From assembly GCA_037892935.1 (NCBI GenBank), contig JAYXKI010000005.1, forward strand, positions 992,001-1,056,000: a stretch of DNA of 64,000 nucleotides. The letters run 5' to 3'. Within the stretch, counting starts at the first letter, position 1. Each line of letters begins with the position of its first letter. The DNA is from Phlebopus portentosus. Taxonomy: Eukaryota; Basidiomycota; Agaricomycetes; Boletales; Boletinellaceae. Shown in pieces: positions 34,473 through 45,571 of this stretch. A program made the translations under genes and the position numbers. A model generated the notes under the pieces. The model was not told where the DNA came from, ran no database searches, and saw only the letters and a list, made by a program, of their open reading frames with translations.

Positions 34473-37056
34473 TCACTTATGCTCTTGTCCCGACAGCTCA
34501 AATGATCCTAGTCGTTCGCTGTACGCTTTCCAAGGAGCATCCGACTCATTTGCCAGGACGCTGAGTCGCTTATACTTGGCCTCCTTCTTCGCCTTCAAGC
34601 TTCGACTAAAAACGTTGCCGAAGTTAGCCAATCTGCTTCAAAGATGATCATGTTAAAAGAACGTACATCATGAAAATGGATGCGATGATTATCACAACCA
34701 GCCCAACGGCACCTGCGATTATCGGCGCCTTGTGGCGACTAAAGAAGCTCTGCACTTTGTTAACACCCTGAGGATCTGGGTCTACGAATGTATATTTCCG
34801 GTCGATAATCGCTGAGCTACTCGGCGGACTATCCGGATTGAAGCAGTATTGCTTAAAGCAATTCGTACAGATGTCCGAACGTGGAATTACTGGATTGGAC
34901 TTATACCGTGCACGGTCAATCGCCGCACACTGGAAGCAAGTGCCGAAACTTGGGTCTGCGCCTAGAATGTTGGGATTGAATCCCGAAAATGACAAGTTTC
35001 GCGCCTGGTCTATGAAAAGTTTCGAATGCTTTTCCGTGTACTGAATCTTGAAAGTATTCGTGCTAAATAATGAGAAGTGAACACTTGGTCAAAAAGCTCC
35101 AGCTGCTTCGTTACACGCACTTTGTGACAGGATCGTCCCCGTTGGCGGGCGGGTTGTTCGGTAGATAGATAAGGAGAGGATACTCTGGAACCGTCTCATT
35201 CTGCGGATCACAACCGAAAAATGTAATCCTCTGATTGACTCCCGTAGATATAAAATCAGAAGTGCTAGAAGGGATAGGCGGAAACGCCTGATGAGATGAA
35301 GACAGCAGGTTCGTTATTCGCCGCTGACTGAATATAATTGACGTTCCGCTAAAAATGAAAATCAATCATTAGAAAACGAAGGTTCAAAGTAAGTTATAAC
35401 AGACTTTGGCCATCGGAAAGTTGGATCATCCGCACTAGAATCGAGACCGAGAATGACATCCAAGCCTCGCGCTTTCACGAAAAGTGCACCCAGAGGCACA
35501 TTCTCTAAGTTCGAAGAACCATCAATCAGATCAAGCCATGTCGAGTTCGAGTCCTCGAACGTATCGGGCTTCAGCGATTGGAACGGCTATGAGAGAGTTA
35601 TCAGACGTTGATTCATGTAGTCTCCACGGACAAAGGTACGTACATTGGGCCAATTCGCAACATCATCGGCACGGGTCCGCACTTCCGTTAATTGCCTGCT
35701 CAGCACATAAAGAAGAGAAGACGCGTCGTTGTTGCTGAAGTCTTGTAGTTCATTATGAGCAAAGTCCAGAATTTGCTACATAAATTACATCACAATGACA
35801 ATAAAGTCGATTTGATCACACGATACGTACGTTGAACAGACTCGCGCTTGTTCCCATCACGAAACCGGCTTGATCGAAGCCAGTCACACATGAAGTATCA
35901 TTAGGTGGTTGTCCGTTGCTGAAGTGGGTGCCGGCGTAAGTGAGATTAACCATGGCAGATAGATTCGGATCCCAAGACCCAAATTCCGCCGGAGTGACCT
36001 AAGACCTTTCCATGAGAACTATATCCCTTAGCGAGTCAATCCAAAGAAAACATACTTCATATACGATTGGCTCAGGAGTTAAAACGGTCGTCAAGTTAGA
36101 ACCGACAGGTCGTGAATTGACGACAATGAGTGGGAAAGGCGTCAAATGTTGTTGGAACGACGGTATCTCCGGAATGCGGGACCAAAGTTGGCCTGCTCCG
36201 TGAGACGAGCCATTCGTGAAGAAGTTATCTCGGGATGTGCCATTCAAGAAATGGTAAGAAATCATCCGTGACCATGGATCAGTTAAACTCGTATCTCTGA
36301 AACAAAGTCACAGACTGTCAAAGAACAGCGAGTCGACAGCACCTACAGACTCTTGTTGGCTTTTGCAACGACACTCCATAAGATACTGCCAAAGAAGTAC
36401 TGATTATCCTTATCGAACAGATCCGTGCCATAGGGAGCCGCCAGATTTAAGTCAAGAATCCAACCGGATAAATTTCCACCATTGCCAAAAACCAAGTCCG
36501 GAATCTTAGGCCAATCGTTGAAGAACATGGAACCCGTTACCCAGCTACCGCCTGACTCGATTCAAGAATAAATAAAACGCATGGATCTACGGCACAAATC
36601 TGACTCACCGGATAGTCCTGTAATGTAGGATGCCACCTGCAAGAAACCACCTGTCCCGGACTTCTTGGCCAGCTCGTCTCGTGCATCATAACCCAAGAGG
36701 ACACCAGCACCAAGCTGCGCCGCACGATATCCGCCACCACTGATAGCGATTCCGACTCTTGGATATTCGTTATTGAATATGCTCATGTTGTAACCAAGCG
36801 CAGAGCCATCACCAATCCAGTCCTGCCACGCATCAGGAATGACAGTAGCTTCTCGGTTAGAGATGTACTCTTGCTCCAGAGCATTGAGAGTCTGGTTTTC
36901 AGGGGTAAAGACACGGACAAGAGGAGCATCAGGGCAAGGAATATTGACTTGAGGCGCGTATTCGGTCGGACTTCCTAAGTCTACAGCAGATACAGAGAAC
37001 AAAAGAGAAGCCAGGATGGACAGTTGTCGCCACCAGTCGTCTTTACAACGAGTCAT
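34473..37056 (-). CDS. PLB: secreted/membrane-anchored lysophospholipase (phospholipase B)
   Basis: The family removes acyl chains from phospholipids and lysophospholipids at the cell surface. The start MTRCKDDWWRQLSILASLLF with SVSA is a signal peptide. Catalytic-domain landmarks in order are PRVGIAISGGGYRAAQLGAG, then the nucleophile elbow GLSGGSWVTGSM (split by an intron), NSRPVGSN, and LDLIDGSSNLENVPLGALFV with the catalytic Asp. Cys-rich C-terminal pieces follow (FGTCFQCAAIDRARY; SDICTNCFKQYCFN). After SRHKAPI comes a helix, IIAGAVGLVVIIIASIFMI, then the basic tail RSLKAKKEAKYKRLS, so the protein should be anchored by a transmembrane segment rather than GPI. Oddity: the usual Asp-Gly-Gly at the catalytic Asp reads Asp-Gly-Ser. 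Asn-X-Ser/Thr sites are common. Stop TGA is at 34473-34475. Confidence 0.88.
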
Positions 37057-37567
37057 GGTGGTGGTAAGAGAGCAAGATGGACACGAAGCTGATGTGACCC
37101 AAATAAAGGCGCTGTCGGGATGTGAACAGCCATGAATGCAACACAGAGTAGCGGCGAACCCATCAGTGGCATCAACTTCCGCCGGACAACTAGGAAATGC
37201 CGGTCTCACACAATAGACCAAGCGACTGAGTTAGAAACGGTGTTGGCCAACTCTTCACCCGATTTCAAAACGCGTTCGCAGCATGTTCGAATATCAAGCG
37301 GACGTGGTAATCGTCGTCCACGGAAGCATTTCGTCAAGCGAGTAATTAGGATGTCTCTTATTTGCTCTTGTTGAATGTATATTATGTAATCGTAGGTATA
37401 CTGCCAAACAAACTAACTACTCTGACAGTACAGTTGCGACGTACAATGCGAGAAAACCATCTTCGGTAGACGATGCACATACACAGCAATATTAAAGCGA
37501 CTATAAATAAGCTCGAGTAATGACAGACAATAAAGTATAAATCATGGCTTTTCGTTGAACATCAGTA
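37057..37567. other. intergenic, PLB promoter
   Basis: This holds the promoter and leader of the phospholipase B gene and the 3' region of the cupredoxin gene. The frames that extend into it (for example a minus-strand leader reading from 37221) lack motifs. I see nothing else. Confidence 0.5.
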
Positions 37568-39179
37568 TCAATCATACTGCTCGTACTGAGGCGGTGCCGG
37601 AGATCTCGGAAGTCCATTTTCTTGAATTGAAGCGTCGTGCGGGTTTGGCAGTGTACAGCCAGATTGGTTTTCTGAAGGAGGAGATTGCGGATTTGCAACT
37701 CGCAGCTGTGGTCCGAGAAGTGAAGCCACCTCCTTCGCTATTGCGTGGACGCTCAAATTGGGACCGCTGTGCATTGGAGGAGGATACTGAATAAAGTGAT
37801 GTTAGATATAGGCAGTCTAATAACCAAAGGGAATCAACTAACGAGTTCCTGCGGGTCTTACACCGAACTCTTGCCCAGGGAGGCCGCCTGACAAGGGCAG
37901 CTCGGATGCTGGACCCGACGTATGCGTGTACATCGTGGACCGAGCATACGGAGCGACGGAACCACCTTCCATATTCGTGGGACGACGAGAGGGAGTCGAC
38001 TGGCTATACTGCAAAGCAGGTGGAGAAGCGCCGCCCATCAACGGATCTCCTTGACGCATATTCCTAGAACCAAATCCTCCCAGTCCTGGAGGAGTGGCCG
38101 GATTACTTCCGAAGTCGAATTTCTCTTCGTCCTCGTTCCTGTACGGTTCGCTTGTTGTTATAACGTTCCGCCTGGAACGGAGCAAAAGAAAGCCTAGCAA
38201 AGCAATGATACAAATAGCGACGCCGCCGCCGATGCCTCCGCCGATAGCCGCAGCGTTATTCGAAGATGGTTTGCTTGATGATGCTGATGTCTCTGAAGGA
38301 AGCGCAGAAAAACTGGAGGTAGCTGTTAGGGAAGGAGTGTCTGAGTCTGAAGAGGAAGCCGCTGTACTTGTCAGAATCGCAGAAGGCGTTGGCGTGAATG
38401 GAGCAGCGGTGGCGACTGCTCCGACTCCGGAAAGAACCGTGGTGGTTACTTGCTAGAATAGAAGAATAGAGTCGGTATTACTTCTCTAATAAATATCTAG
38501 GTGTCATACTCACAGTGGGAATTACAATTACACTCTTTGCTGCCAAAGAGTATGAAGTATACTGATCTGGCTCAGCATTTATCGCACTTGAAAATCGGAG
38601 ACTATTCAATTCGAGAACTACACCGAAATAACAGTAAGCTCACCCGACCATGCCATTGGCGCAATGGAATGAAGGACTGGTGACGGCACAATAGAAGAAG
38701 ATTGCTGGACATCATTGTAAGCGGATCAGATTCGTGATTCTCATCATCAAGGGAAAGTACAAACGAGCAGATGCATTAGTAATAGTCAGACTCCACGTAG
38801 GAGGTTGGTTTGTATCTGGTTTGTATCATTTGCCACGAATCCACCTACGATGCCGCTATTGAAACCGCCCCGAAGCGGCGAGCAAAAGTCGGAAATTTCC
38901 CCAGATTGCGTGACGCCATGGTGTCTGCGATGCTTCAGACAAACTCGTTTCGAGCGAACGACTGCTGACACTCACCCAGCAGTAAATAGAAAACTGGACA
39001 GCGTCCCCCTCGAGCGTAGAAACAGTTGGAGGTATATAAAATTGGCCAACAGCTACCTGCTCAAAATCAGACAGCCATCATCATATACCCAGTAAAATTC
39101 AACAACTTACCGTGTGTACGGACTGCGCGCCAACCAACAAGCCAACAGAACTCGAGACCAATGCAATACTGAGCCACAT
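37568..39179 (-). CDS. cupredoxin-headed single-pass membrane protein (receptor-like)
   Basis: The start MWLSIALVSSSVGLLVGAQS is a signal peptide. After an intron comes VAVGQFYIPPTVSTLEGDAV, the first strands of a cupredoxin fold. Next are HHGVTQSGEISDFCSPLRGG and FNSGIVGGF, then AIFFYCAVTSPSFHCANGMV. These correspond to the copper-site loops of blue-copper-like fungal extracellular proteins (HxVTQS, C...H...M). A Ser/Thr/Ala-rich stalk follows (TAASSSDSDTPSLT type). Then comes a helix, AAIGGGIGGGVAICIIALLG with FLLL, a basic stop-transfer RSRRN and a Pro/Gly-rich cytoplasmic tail ending APPQYEQYD. The layout resembles wall-stress-sensor-like proteins, but no signalling domain is visible. The function is unknown. 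Exon joints in 38200-38750 are approximate. Confidence 0.72.
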
Positions 39180-39745
39180 ACTAGTTGGTGAAGGTAGAAC
39201 AAGCAGCCGAGAAAGAAAAGGGATCAAAAAGGGAGACGTGATGCCTCCATTCGTAGGTCATTATGAGGTAACGAGTCGCTCGAGAGTAATCGCGGTTAGA
39301 GTGCATATCCGTCCTTGCAATCAGGCACGTAAAGAAGACGAAACGTTTGATGAGCGCCTGCTTTGGACGCGCGATCCCATGAGAACGTTTAAGGATCGTA
39401 GGATCATCAAACCTCTCATTGAAAACAATAGTATCTATCCAGTCGCTGACTTCCATACGTCACGTATTGGTCGAATAGTAAACGCTGTGCGCATCGATCT
39501 TCAGAAGATTGCGAACGGAGAGTGAGCGATCAGCATGCGTCGGGGATGAGCGCTGAATACTGCCAGAAACTTCAGGGCATCGCCCTGACCTTGAGAAATG
39601 AGGTCTGACATATTTGAAATCCGACGCATGGACGTCCCGAAGCCCGAATCAAGTCTCTGACGTCCGTCGCTCCTGTATTCAAGAGAGTAAATACCTAAAC
39701 ACTCAGCGGAACGCAAACCACAAGGTCACTGTGAACGGCAGATCT
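39180..39745. other. intergenic
   Basis: This is the promoter of the cupredoxin gene and the 3' side of the first GNAT gene. A 138-codon plus-strand frame (39112-39525) and a minus-strand frame overlap each other here with no motif. I take both as chance. Confidence 0.5.
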
Positions 39746-40655
39746 TCACTGCGGTCTTCTCCAGACCAGAAAGTGAACGCCGGCTTTACCGCCACCCTTG
39801 CTTTTCCGGATTTCCACGCAATTGTCTACAAAATCGAACTCCTTGAAGCCGTTTTTCAAAAACACCTTGACGCTTGCGGCATTTCCCGAATAGGTGCTGC
39901 CGTAGATTGTATGTGCGTTCATTCGGGGAACCGCCCAATCATGAATAATCATTCGTATTGCCGCAGTCATTATTCCCCCGCCGTGGTAACTGGACGAAAG
40001 GAAATCTGCAATGAAGCGGATTATTAGAACAATGCAAGAATGACAAAATTAGGATATAACCTCCGATTTCCCAAATTATTTTAGGGCTACCTACAGGAAA
40101 CTCCTCGTTTTGTGAAGCGAACTCATCCTCCTGCTCTTCATCGCGCAGGAATTCGAAACGTCCGCATCTATATACACCAATGTGTCCGATGAAAGTGTCT
40201 GACCCATCCTTTTGTACTTCGCGAAGAATAGATACCGGACAATCACCAACGTATCGGAGAGGCGGTGTCTGGCTATCGCCTGCTCCTCCTAAGTTATTCC
40301 TTTTATTTTGCCCAGCAGATCTTCTGAATTCATCGAGAACAGCATCGCTGCGCTGTTTTTCGACAGTAAGCCACGCCTCAGCATGGGTCGGCAGGAATGG
40401 AAACGGCTCATCGAGGAGCATCTTGTAAACACGTGGATCATTCATTATTTGAATGAGGGCGTCGGCGTCAGTCATTCGCGGCGGGGTGATGACGATGTTT
40501 TCATGAGGTGCCGGAAGCCGTAAGTGAACTTCATTTGTGCATAGATTCACTTTTAATGGGTGCATTTGCTTGTCGAGCGATGAAGGCGTCGTCAGCACGA
40601 ATCGATCTAAACGTTTTGACAGCTCACAATTGATTCTGTTACGGCCAAGCGTCAA
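39746..40655 (-). CDS. GNAT-type N-acetyltransferase, copy 1
   Basis: This is a single-domain acetyltransferase of the RimJ/RimL-like GNAT group (acetyl-CoA to an unknown acceptor). Two exons are joined so that KIIWEIGD continues into FLSSSYHGGGIMTAAIRMII. Landmarks are VITPPRMTDADALIQIMNDP, then VYKMLLDEPFPFLPTHAEAW, GHIGVYRCGRFEF, YHGGGIMTAA (acetyl-CoA pyrophosphate loop), YSGNAASVKVFLKNGFKEF (motif B, Asn and final Phe) and the end FLVWRRPQ. The gene may start at 40655 or at an internal Met at 40565 (MHPLKVNLCTNEVHLRLP), which aligns better with copy 2. It lies in tandem with copy 2, same strand, 400 bp apart. The two proteins share the domain from end to end, so this is a duplication. 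Confidence 0.87.
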
Positions 40656-41055
40656 CAGTACAAAGCGATATCACTCGAGTTTGATCTTATAACGCGCCCA
40701 GCTCACATCGATAGTGCGGGAAGATCCGTGATGGTCAGAGCAAATATGTATTTCAGCCTCGATTCAATGCACTTGGAAAATTCTTAAACTCAACTATCAT
40801 AAGTAACCGTTTCCTTGATAAAAGTATGTACAGCTGTCAGTATGTGCAGACAACGATTTTCTTGCCTGCCTAGAATTCAGTCCGAGAGACATTGGATGGA
40901 AAAGTCGTCTCGCCTGAGCCTGTGCCGTCGACCGGTGCTATACACACACTGATTATCCACCAAAGCTATCATGTATCAAAAAAAAAAAAAAAGAACTTCG
41001 ATAAAGAGGGGAAGCGCATAACTGAGCACCGGGCAGACACAATGTGCGTATTCGT
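40656..41055. other. spacer between tandem GNAT genes
   Basis: This is the promoter of copy 1 and the 3' side of copy 2. It includes a run of 15 A at 40978-40992, on the antisense side of copy 2 just beyond its stop. No gene is seen. Confidence 0.6.
40978..40992. repeat. homopolymer A15
   Basis: A run of fifteen A lies between the two tandem acetyltransferase genes. Seen from the minus strand it is a T15 tract about 65 bp past the stop of copy 2, so it could be part of its 3' untranslated region. A retroposed poly(A) tail is unlikely because both copies keep their intron. Confidence 0.8.
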
Positions 41056-41870
41056 TCAAGCTGGACGCCTCCAAGCCAGAAAATGCAATCCTGTTTTACC
41101 GCCTCCCTTACTCTCCGCAATCGTCAAGCAGTCTTCCACCTGATCAAATTCCTCGAACCCATTCTTCAAGAATACCCTCACACTCGCGATATTCCCCGTA
41201 AAAGCAGAGGCATAAATGACGTGCGCGTTCATCCGAGGAACGGCCCAATCATTAATGAGCGTCCTCACGACTGCAGTCACTATCCCTCTGCCGTGATGAC
41301 TCGACACAAGGTGATCTGTCAGATCAATAAGCATAAGCAGGTACTGGTAAATGATAATATGTTACCTGCAATCTCCCAAATTATTTCGGGATGGCCTGCA
41401 GGGAGCTCGACATTACGCGAAGAAAGAGACCTTTCTCGCTCTTCGTCTCGCAAAAACTGGAAGCGAAAGCTCCTGAAAATGCCAATAGACCCGAGGTAAG
41501 CATCCGATCCGTCTTTTCGCACTTCACGGAGAAAGGACACGGGACAGCCATCGACATGGACGACAGGGGATCGGTCGTCTACATCTTTAGCAGCAGCTTG
41601 CTTGAGCTTATCATAGGCTGTATCACATGCCTGTATGGAAGAGGCAAGCCATGCCTCAGCATGCTCCCGGAGGTATGGAAACGGTGGACTAAGGAGCGTC
41701 TTGTAGACACGAGGGTCGTTCATGGCTTCAACAATGGCATTTGTGTCATTCTTCCGCGGAGGAGTGATGATGATGTTCTCGTGAGGGGGCGGGAGCTGAA
41801 GGTAGATCTCATTCGTGCGTGGATTGAGCTTCAGTGGGTGAAACTGTCTGTGAAGTAGCGTGGCCATCAT
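41056..41870 (-). CDS. GNAT-type N-acetyltransferase, copy 2
   Basis: This is the paralogue of the gene at 39746-40655, with the same two-exon layout: the intron falls at the same place, after WEIAG, and the second exon resumes DHLVSSHHGRGIVTAVVRTL. Landmarks are FHPLKLNPRTNEIYLQLPPP, then HENIIITPPRKNDTNAIVEA, YKTLLSPPFPYLREHAEAWL, LGSIGIFRSFRFQF, GRGIVTAVV (acetyl-CoA loop) and FTGNIASVRVFLKNGFEEFD, ending FLAWRRPA. It starts MMATLLHRQF at 41870 (or the second Met at 41867). The catalytic loop here is GRG where copy 1 has GGG. The acceptor substrate is unknown. The neighbour upstream on the same strand is cysteine synthase. Confidence 0.88.
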
Positions 41871-41992
41871 AAAGGTAAAATACTTTGCTTCGGCGACTCA
41901 CACCCGATTTTATAACCTTTGGGAATGAGTCAGAACGCCATGTGGATGCCACCGGCAATATCCGCGGACTCGATGTCATATGTATTCCACAT

Positions 41993-43341
41993 CTAATCCA
42001 ATACAACATACTTTTTCAGGTTTTCCGGTATGGCATTCTCGAGGCCTTTTAACTGCAACCATTTCTTCGAGAATAATCTACTCTGATAGCGATATGCGCC
42101 ATCGCATATTGCGGTTACGATGGTCTTGCCTGGACGACTTTCAGCTTCGTTGACAGAATTAATGATGAAAGGCATCTCTCACCGGGTCCAAGCTTCTGAG
42201 CCATCTCATATGCCGCAACAACGTTCAACGCAGAGCTTGCACCGATGTATAAGCCCTCAGTGTCCAACATCTCGTACACCATAGAGATCGACTTCTCATC
42301 CGCTATATGAAGAGAACTATCCACATTCTTGATGAAGGTCCCAAGATTGTCAGTGATTCGCCCCTGGCCGATACCTGTGGTCTATTAGTAAATTCTTCGT
42401 TACGTGAGCACACCATGATTTCGTACCCTCAGTTACCGAGCTTCCAGTGCGCTCAATCAACTTTCCGCCACTACTTATGTAGCTGTGCAGAACGCTTCCA
42501 GGTGGGTCGGCAAGCCAAATCTGCGTCCGACCGTTGCTCTTCTCCTTCAAATATCTCCCGACTCCAGCAAGTGTTCCACCAGTACCAGTAGCACATATAA
42601 AACCATCCACTTTTCCATCCGTTTGCTCCCAGATTTCAGGACCGGTGGTAGCGTAATGGATGTTGGCATTCGCCACGTTATCAAACTGGTTTGTCCAAAT
42701 AGCATTATCCAGAGCTTTGGCATAGTCTCGAGCTTGGTGGTTATAATTCTTGGGATCATCGTATGCGACGGCTGGTACTGGATACACTTCGGCGCCAAGC
42801 ATCCGCAATAAATCGATTTTCTCCTGACTCTATTCGAAAATGACTGTTATTCCAATGCGTTCTCTTTATGCATTATACTAGATCAGACACACCTGAGTAT
42901 TGGGCATGAAGATAACACAATTATATCCCTTTGACCGGCATACATGGGCAAGCCCAATACCAGTATTGCCTGCTGTTCCTTCCACAACTGTACCACCTGG
43001 TTTCAAACTGCACGATGGTAAATTTCACGGTAATATCATGACTAAACTCCTAGCCTACTCACAGACCTTTCTCCTCTGCATCGCTAATCAGGCCAAGTGC
43101 AGCTCTGTCCTTGACACTTCCTCCAGGATTCTGGAACTCCGCCTTGCCGAGAATCTGACATCCCGTCCTTTCCGACAAACCTTTGAGGTAAATCTATCAT
43201 GAGTGCTTCAAGTCAGCTGAATAGACCTTAAAGGCGTGTTGAACTTACCAAAGGTGTATTCCCGATGGCTCCAGCTAGCCCATTCACGGGACCAGTGGTG
43301 AAATGCCTTATTGAGGCGCGTGAGCGAAGAAGATTGAACAT
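41993..43341 (-). CDS. PLP-dependent cysteine synthase, mitochondrial-type
   Basis: This enzyme group makes cysteine from O-acetylserine and sulphide (beta-replacement). The ATG at 43341 gives [20 protein letters not shown], an Arg/Ser-rich presequence; an upstream in-frame ATG at 43452 also exists. Landmarks are [11 protein letters not shown], the PLP-lysine motif in [20 protein letters not shown], then [20 protein letters not shown] (phosphate/substrate loop), [33 protein letters not shown] and [20 protein letters not shown]. The end is [20 protein letters not shown], closing [11 protein letters not shown]. Exons are separated by introns of about 55-75 nt. The long C-terminal half with [19 protein letters not shown] fits the fungal mitochondrial CysK-like group rather than cystathionine beta-synthase. 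The exact acceptor preference is inference. Confidence 0.9.
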
Positions 43342-43580
43342 GAAAGAAAACGGAAAAGACGACGATACCCGGGTATTCCTTCTTGACAGCCTTGAAACCT
43401 GCTTTGCATAGTGCACACGATGGCGGAATATAATATCACCGATCACGTGCATGGAACGGCTTTTCGGATCAACGGATCACTGTCACTTCGGCAACTTGCA
43501 AAGGACTTTGTAAACCAATCACTGACAACGGCTATTATTAAGACTATTCTTAAGGCTTGATGGTCGCGAAATATGAAAGT

Positions 43581-43763
43581 TCACAGGGAGAGAAACTGTG
43601 GGAGCTCAGAGTAAGAAGGCCCTTTGATACGTTGAAGTTTTGAGATGCGATGGTAAATAGCTTTCTGTCGGGCCGCTCTTCGACCCTGTTGTACTCGTTT
43701 CTCTCGTCTGGCTTCTGTTTCCTCCCGAGTGGGCTGAGCGAGCGCTCCGATTGGACTCTGCAT
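43581..43763 (-). CDS. possible small basic protein, 60 aa, unknown
   Basis: A single-exon frame reads MQSPIGALAQPTREETEARR, then EKRVQQGRRAARQKAIYHRI and a tail ending YSELPQFLSL. It is Arg/Gln/Glu-rich and helical, with natural codon use and its own ATG. No family is recognised and the length is short enough for chance. It sits in the 870-bp gap between the cysteine synthase and the first hydroxyisobutyrate dehydrogenase. Confidence 0.35.
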   Translation of the reverse strand: MQSPIGALAQPTREETEARREKRVQQGRRAARQKAIYHRISKLQRIKGPSYSELPQFLSL

Positions 43764-44211
43764 TGTTGGAAACGAGTACAGATATACCTCTGGCTTATCG
43801 CCTGGTTTTATTTGTCACTCACGCGCGAATAGAGAAATGGTTGGCTCGTAAGAACGCACACTTTACGGTACCCGTGAAGCTTTATCTCCTTTCTAACCTT
43901 CTCTCTTACATTGTGCAGATTTAGCGTGCTTCTACTAGTGTCTTTATTTTGGTGGAGCGCAGCTGTCTGCGACCAAGAAGCAGCCTATGTGCATATGACT
44001 AGCGATCCCTCCGCCCTCCACCAGACTCATGACCCAAAGTAGTGTTCTTTCAAAAGCATAGAGGTTAATCTTTTTCGCTCTCCGTTCTCATACATACAAT
44101 ACGACTGGTCATGAAGCACATTGCCTATACCTTCGACCAGCACCCTTCTAACGAATCCCAGTTGTCAGAAACCGATCGATATCGCGTTCGTCCCATAACA
44201 GTCGCGACGTG
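43764..44211. other. promoter region of first HIBADH gene
   Basis: Upstream of the ATG at 44212 I see pyrimidine-rich stretches near 43880-43915 (TCTCCTTTCTAACCTTCTCT) that look like a fungal transcription-start region. No gene is seen. Confidence 0.45.
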
Positions 44212-45381
44212 ATGAATGGGTCAGTACAATCTGGCAAGATAGGCTTCATAGGTCTGGGAAGTAAGCGAACTATATCGCATCAGGAAGTCCGAAATTGAAA
44301 CAGATTCAGACATGGGATGGTGGATGTCCCTTAACCTCCGTAAGGCCCTGCCCAAATCAACCAAACTATTCATCTATGATATTATTCCATCAATACTGGA
44401 TAACTTTGTGGAAAATGCAAAGATTTATGGGTTAGGCGAGGTTGTCATCTGCAACAGTTCGCGAGAAGTTGCTATCAACTCAGTACAGCAATGATCTCAG
44501 ATGTGTAGTATATTCGAATGCTGACGACCTTGCAGGATGTCACCTTTTCCATCGTTCCGGAAGGCAAGCACGTCCGCGAAGTCTTCTTCGGTGAGAAGAC
44601 CGGCGTCCTCACAGGGCCAGTCGACGACAAGACATTCGTAGATTGCTCAACAATCGATCCAGCAACATCTCGCGCCGTCGCCGAAGCAATCCCAAAGAAC
44701 TCACCCTCAGCTCATTTCTACGATGCACCAGTCTCCGGCGGTACCCTCGGGGCCGAAGCAGGAACTCTCAGTTTCCTCATTGGTACGACCGAGAACGATG
44801 CTTATTTCGAACAAACCGTCAAACCATTGCTGGAGATGATGGGAAAGAATATATTCTGCATCGGTGCGCAGAGTCTTGGCTTGGTCGCGAAGCTTTGCAA
44901 CAATTATTTGAGCGCGATATGTAATATCGCCACTGCGGAAGCGATGAACATTGGCGTGAGACACGGAATTGACCCGAAGCTTCTAGCAGAGGTCATCAAG
45001 AAGAGTACTGGATCTAATTGGCAGAGTAGTGAGTACTAATCCACTCAAATGGTAAACTGGAAGCACTAAAAGGAGATCGGTATAGACAATATGAACGTTA
45101 GCTCTGTTCCCATCATATCCAATCACGCTTACTTACTCTTTTTATAGCCCGTTCCAGGCGTCTGTCCGAATGCAGCACCATCCAAGGGCTACAAAAGCGG
45201 CTTTAAAGTCCAGTTCATGGTGAAGGATTTCACTCTTGCCGTAGACGCTGCAAAAGAAGTCGACGCAAAGCTCGCTCTAGGCAACGCAGGCCTGTCGACC
45301 TACAAGGCAGCAGCTGAAGATCCTCGTTGCAGAGACTTGGACCTCAGCGTCGTTTATCGTTGGCTTGGAGGAAGGGAGTAG
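44212..45381 (+). CDS. 3-hydroxyisobutyrate dehydrogenase-like, copy 1
   Basis: This is an NAD-dependent beta-hydroxyacid dehydrogenase (HIBADH group), which in valine catabolism oxidises 3-hydroxyisobutyrate to methylmalonate semialdehyde. Exons are 44212-44260, 44310-44482, 44536-45028, 45086-45096 and 45148-45381, giving 319 residues. The Rossmann motif GKIGFIGLGNMGWWM is formed across the first intron. FVDCSTIDPATSRAVAEA and FYDAPVSGGTLGAEAGTLSF are the substrate-side signature. KNIFCIGAQSLGLVAKLCNN holds the catalytic Lys. The end is PRCRDLDLSVVYRWLGGRE. Oddities: the fourth exon is only 11 nt (encoding the N-M-N link), and the start MNGSVQSGKIGF leaves no room for a mitochondrial presequence. 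Its paralogue lies 5 kb away on the same strand. Confidence 0.92.
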
Positions 45382-45571
45382 AAGAGGAGTCAAAGAGATG
45401 GTGCTCGGTTGATTAGCTAGTGAAGTATGAAAGATATGCAGCAAAAGAATGCAGACTATCAGGAATTTGAGCCCGAGGATAAACACTTGCGGAAAAGTCG
45501 ACCATCGCAAAGCAGGGTCTGATTCAAGACGGAGATTAGTCTATACTCCCTGTTCTAATCGATATTCTTGT

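Noticed and set aside
39112..39525. 137-codon plus-strand frame overlapping the start of the cupredoxin gene
   Set aside because: It lies partly antisense to the signal-peptide exon and has no family resemblance.
40978..40992. A15 run as the tail of a retroposed gene copy
   Set aside because: Both adjacent acetyltransferase copies keep the same intron, so neither was reverse-transcribed.
41391..41858. 155-codon plus-strand frame over GNAT copy 2
   Set aside because: It is the shadow of the acetyltransferase exon, whose family motifs are clear on the minus strand.
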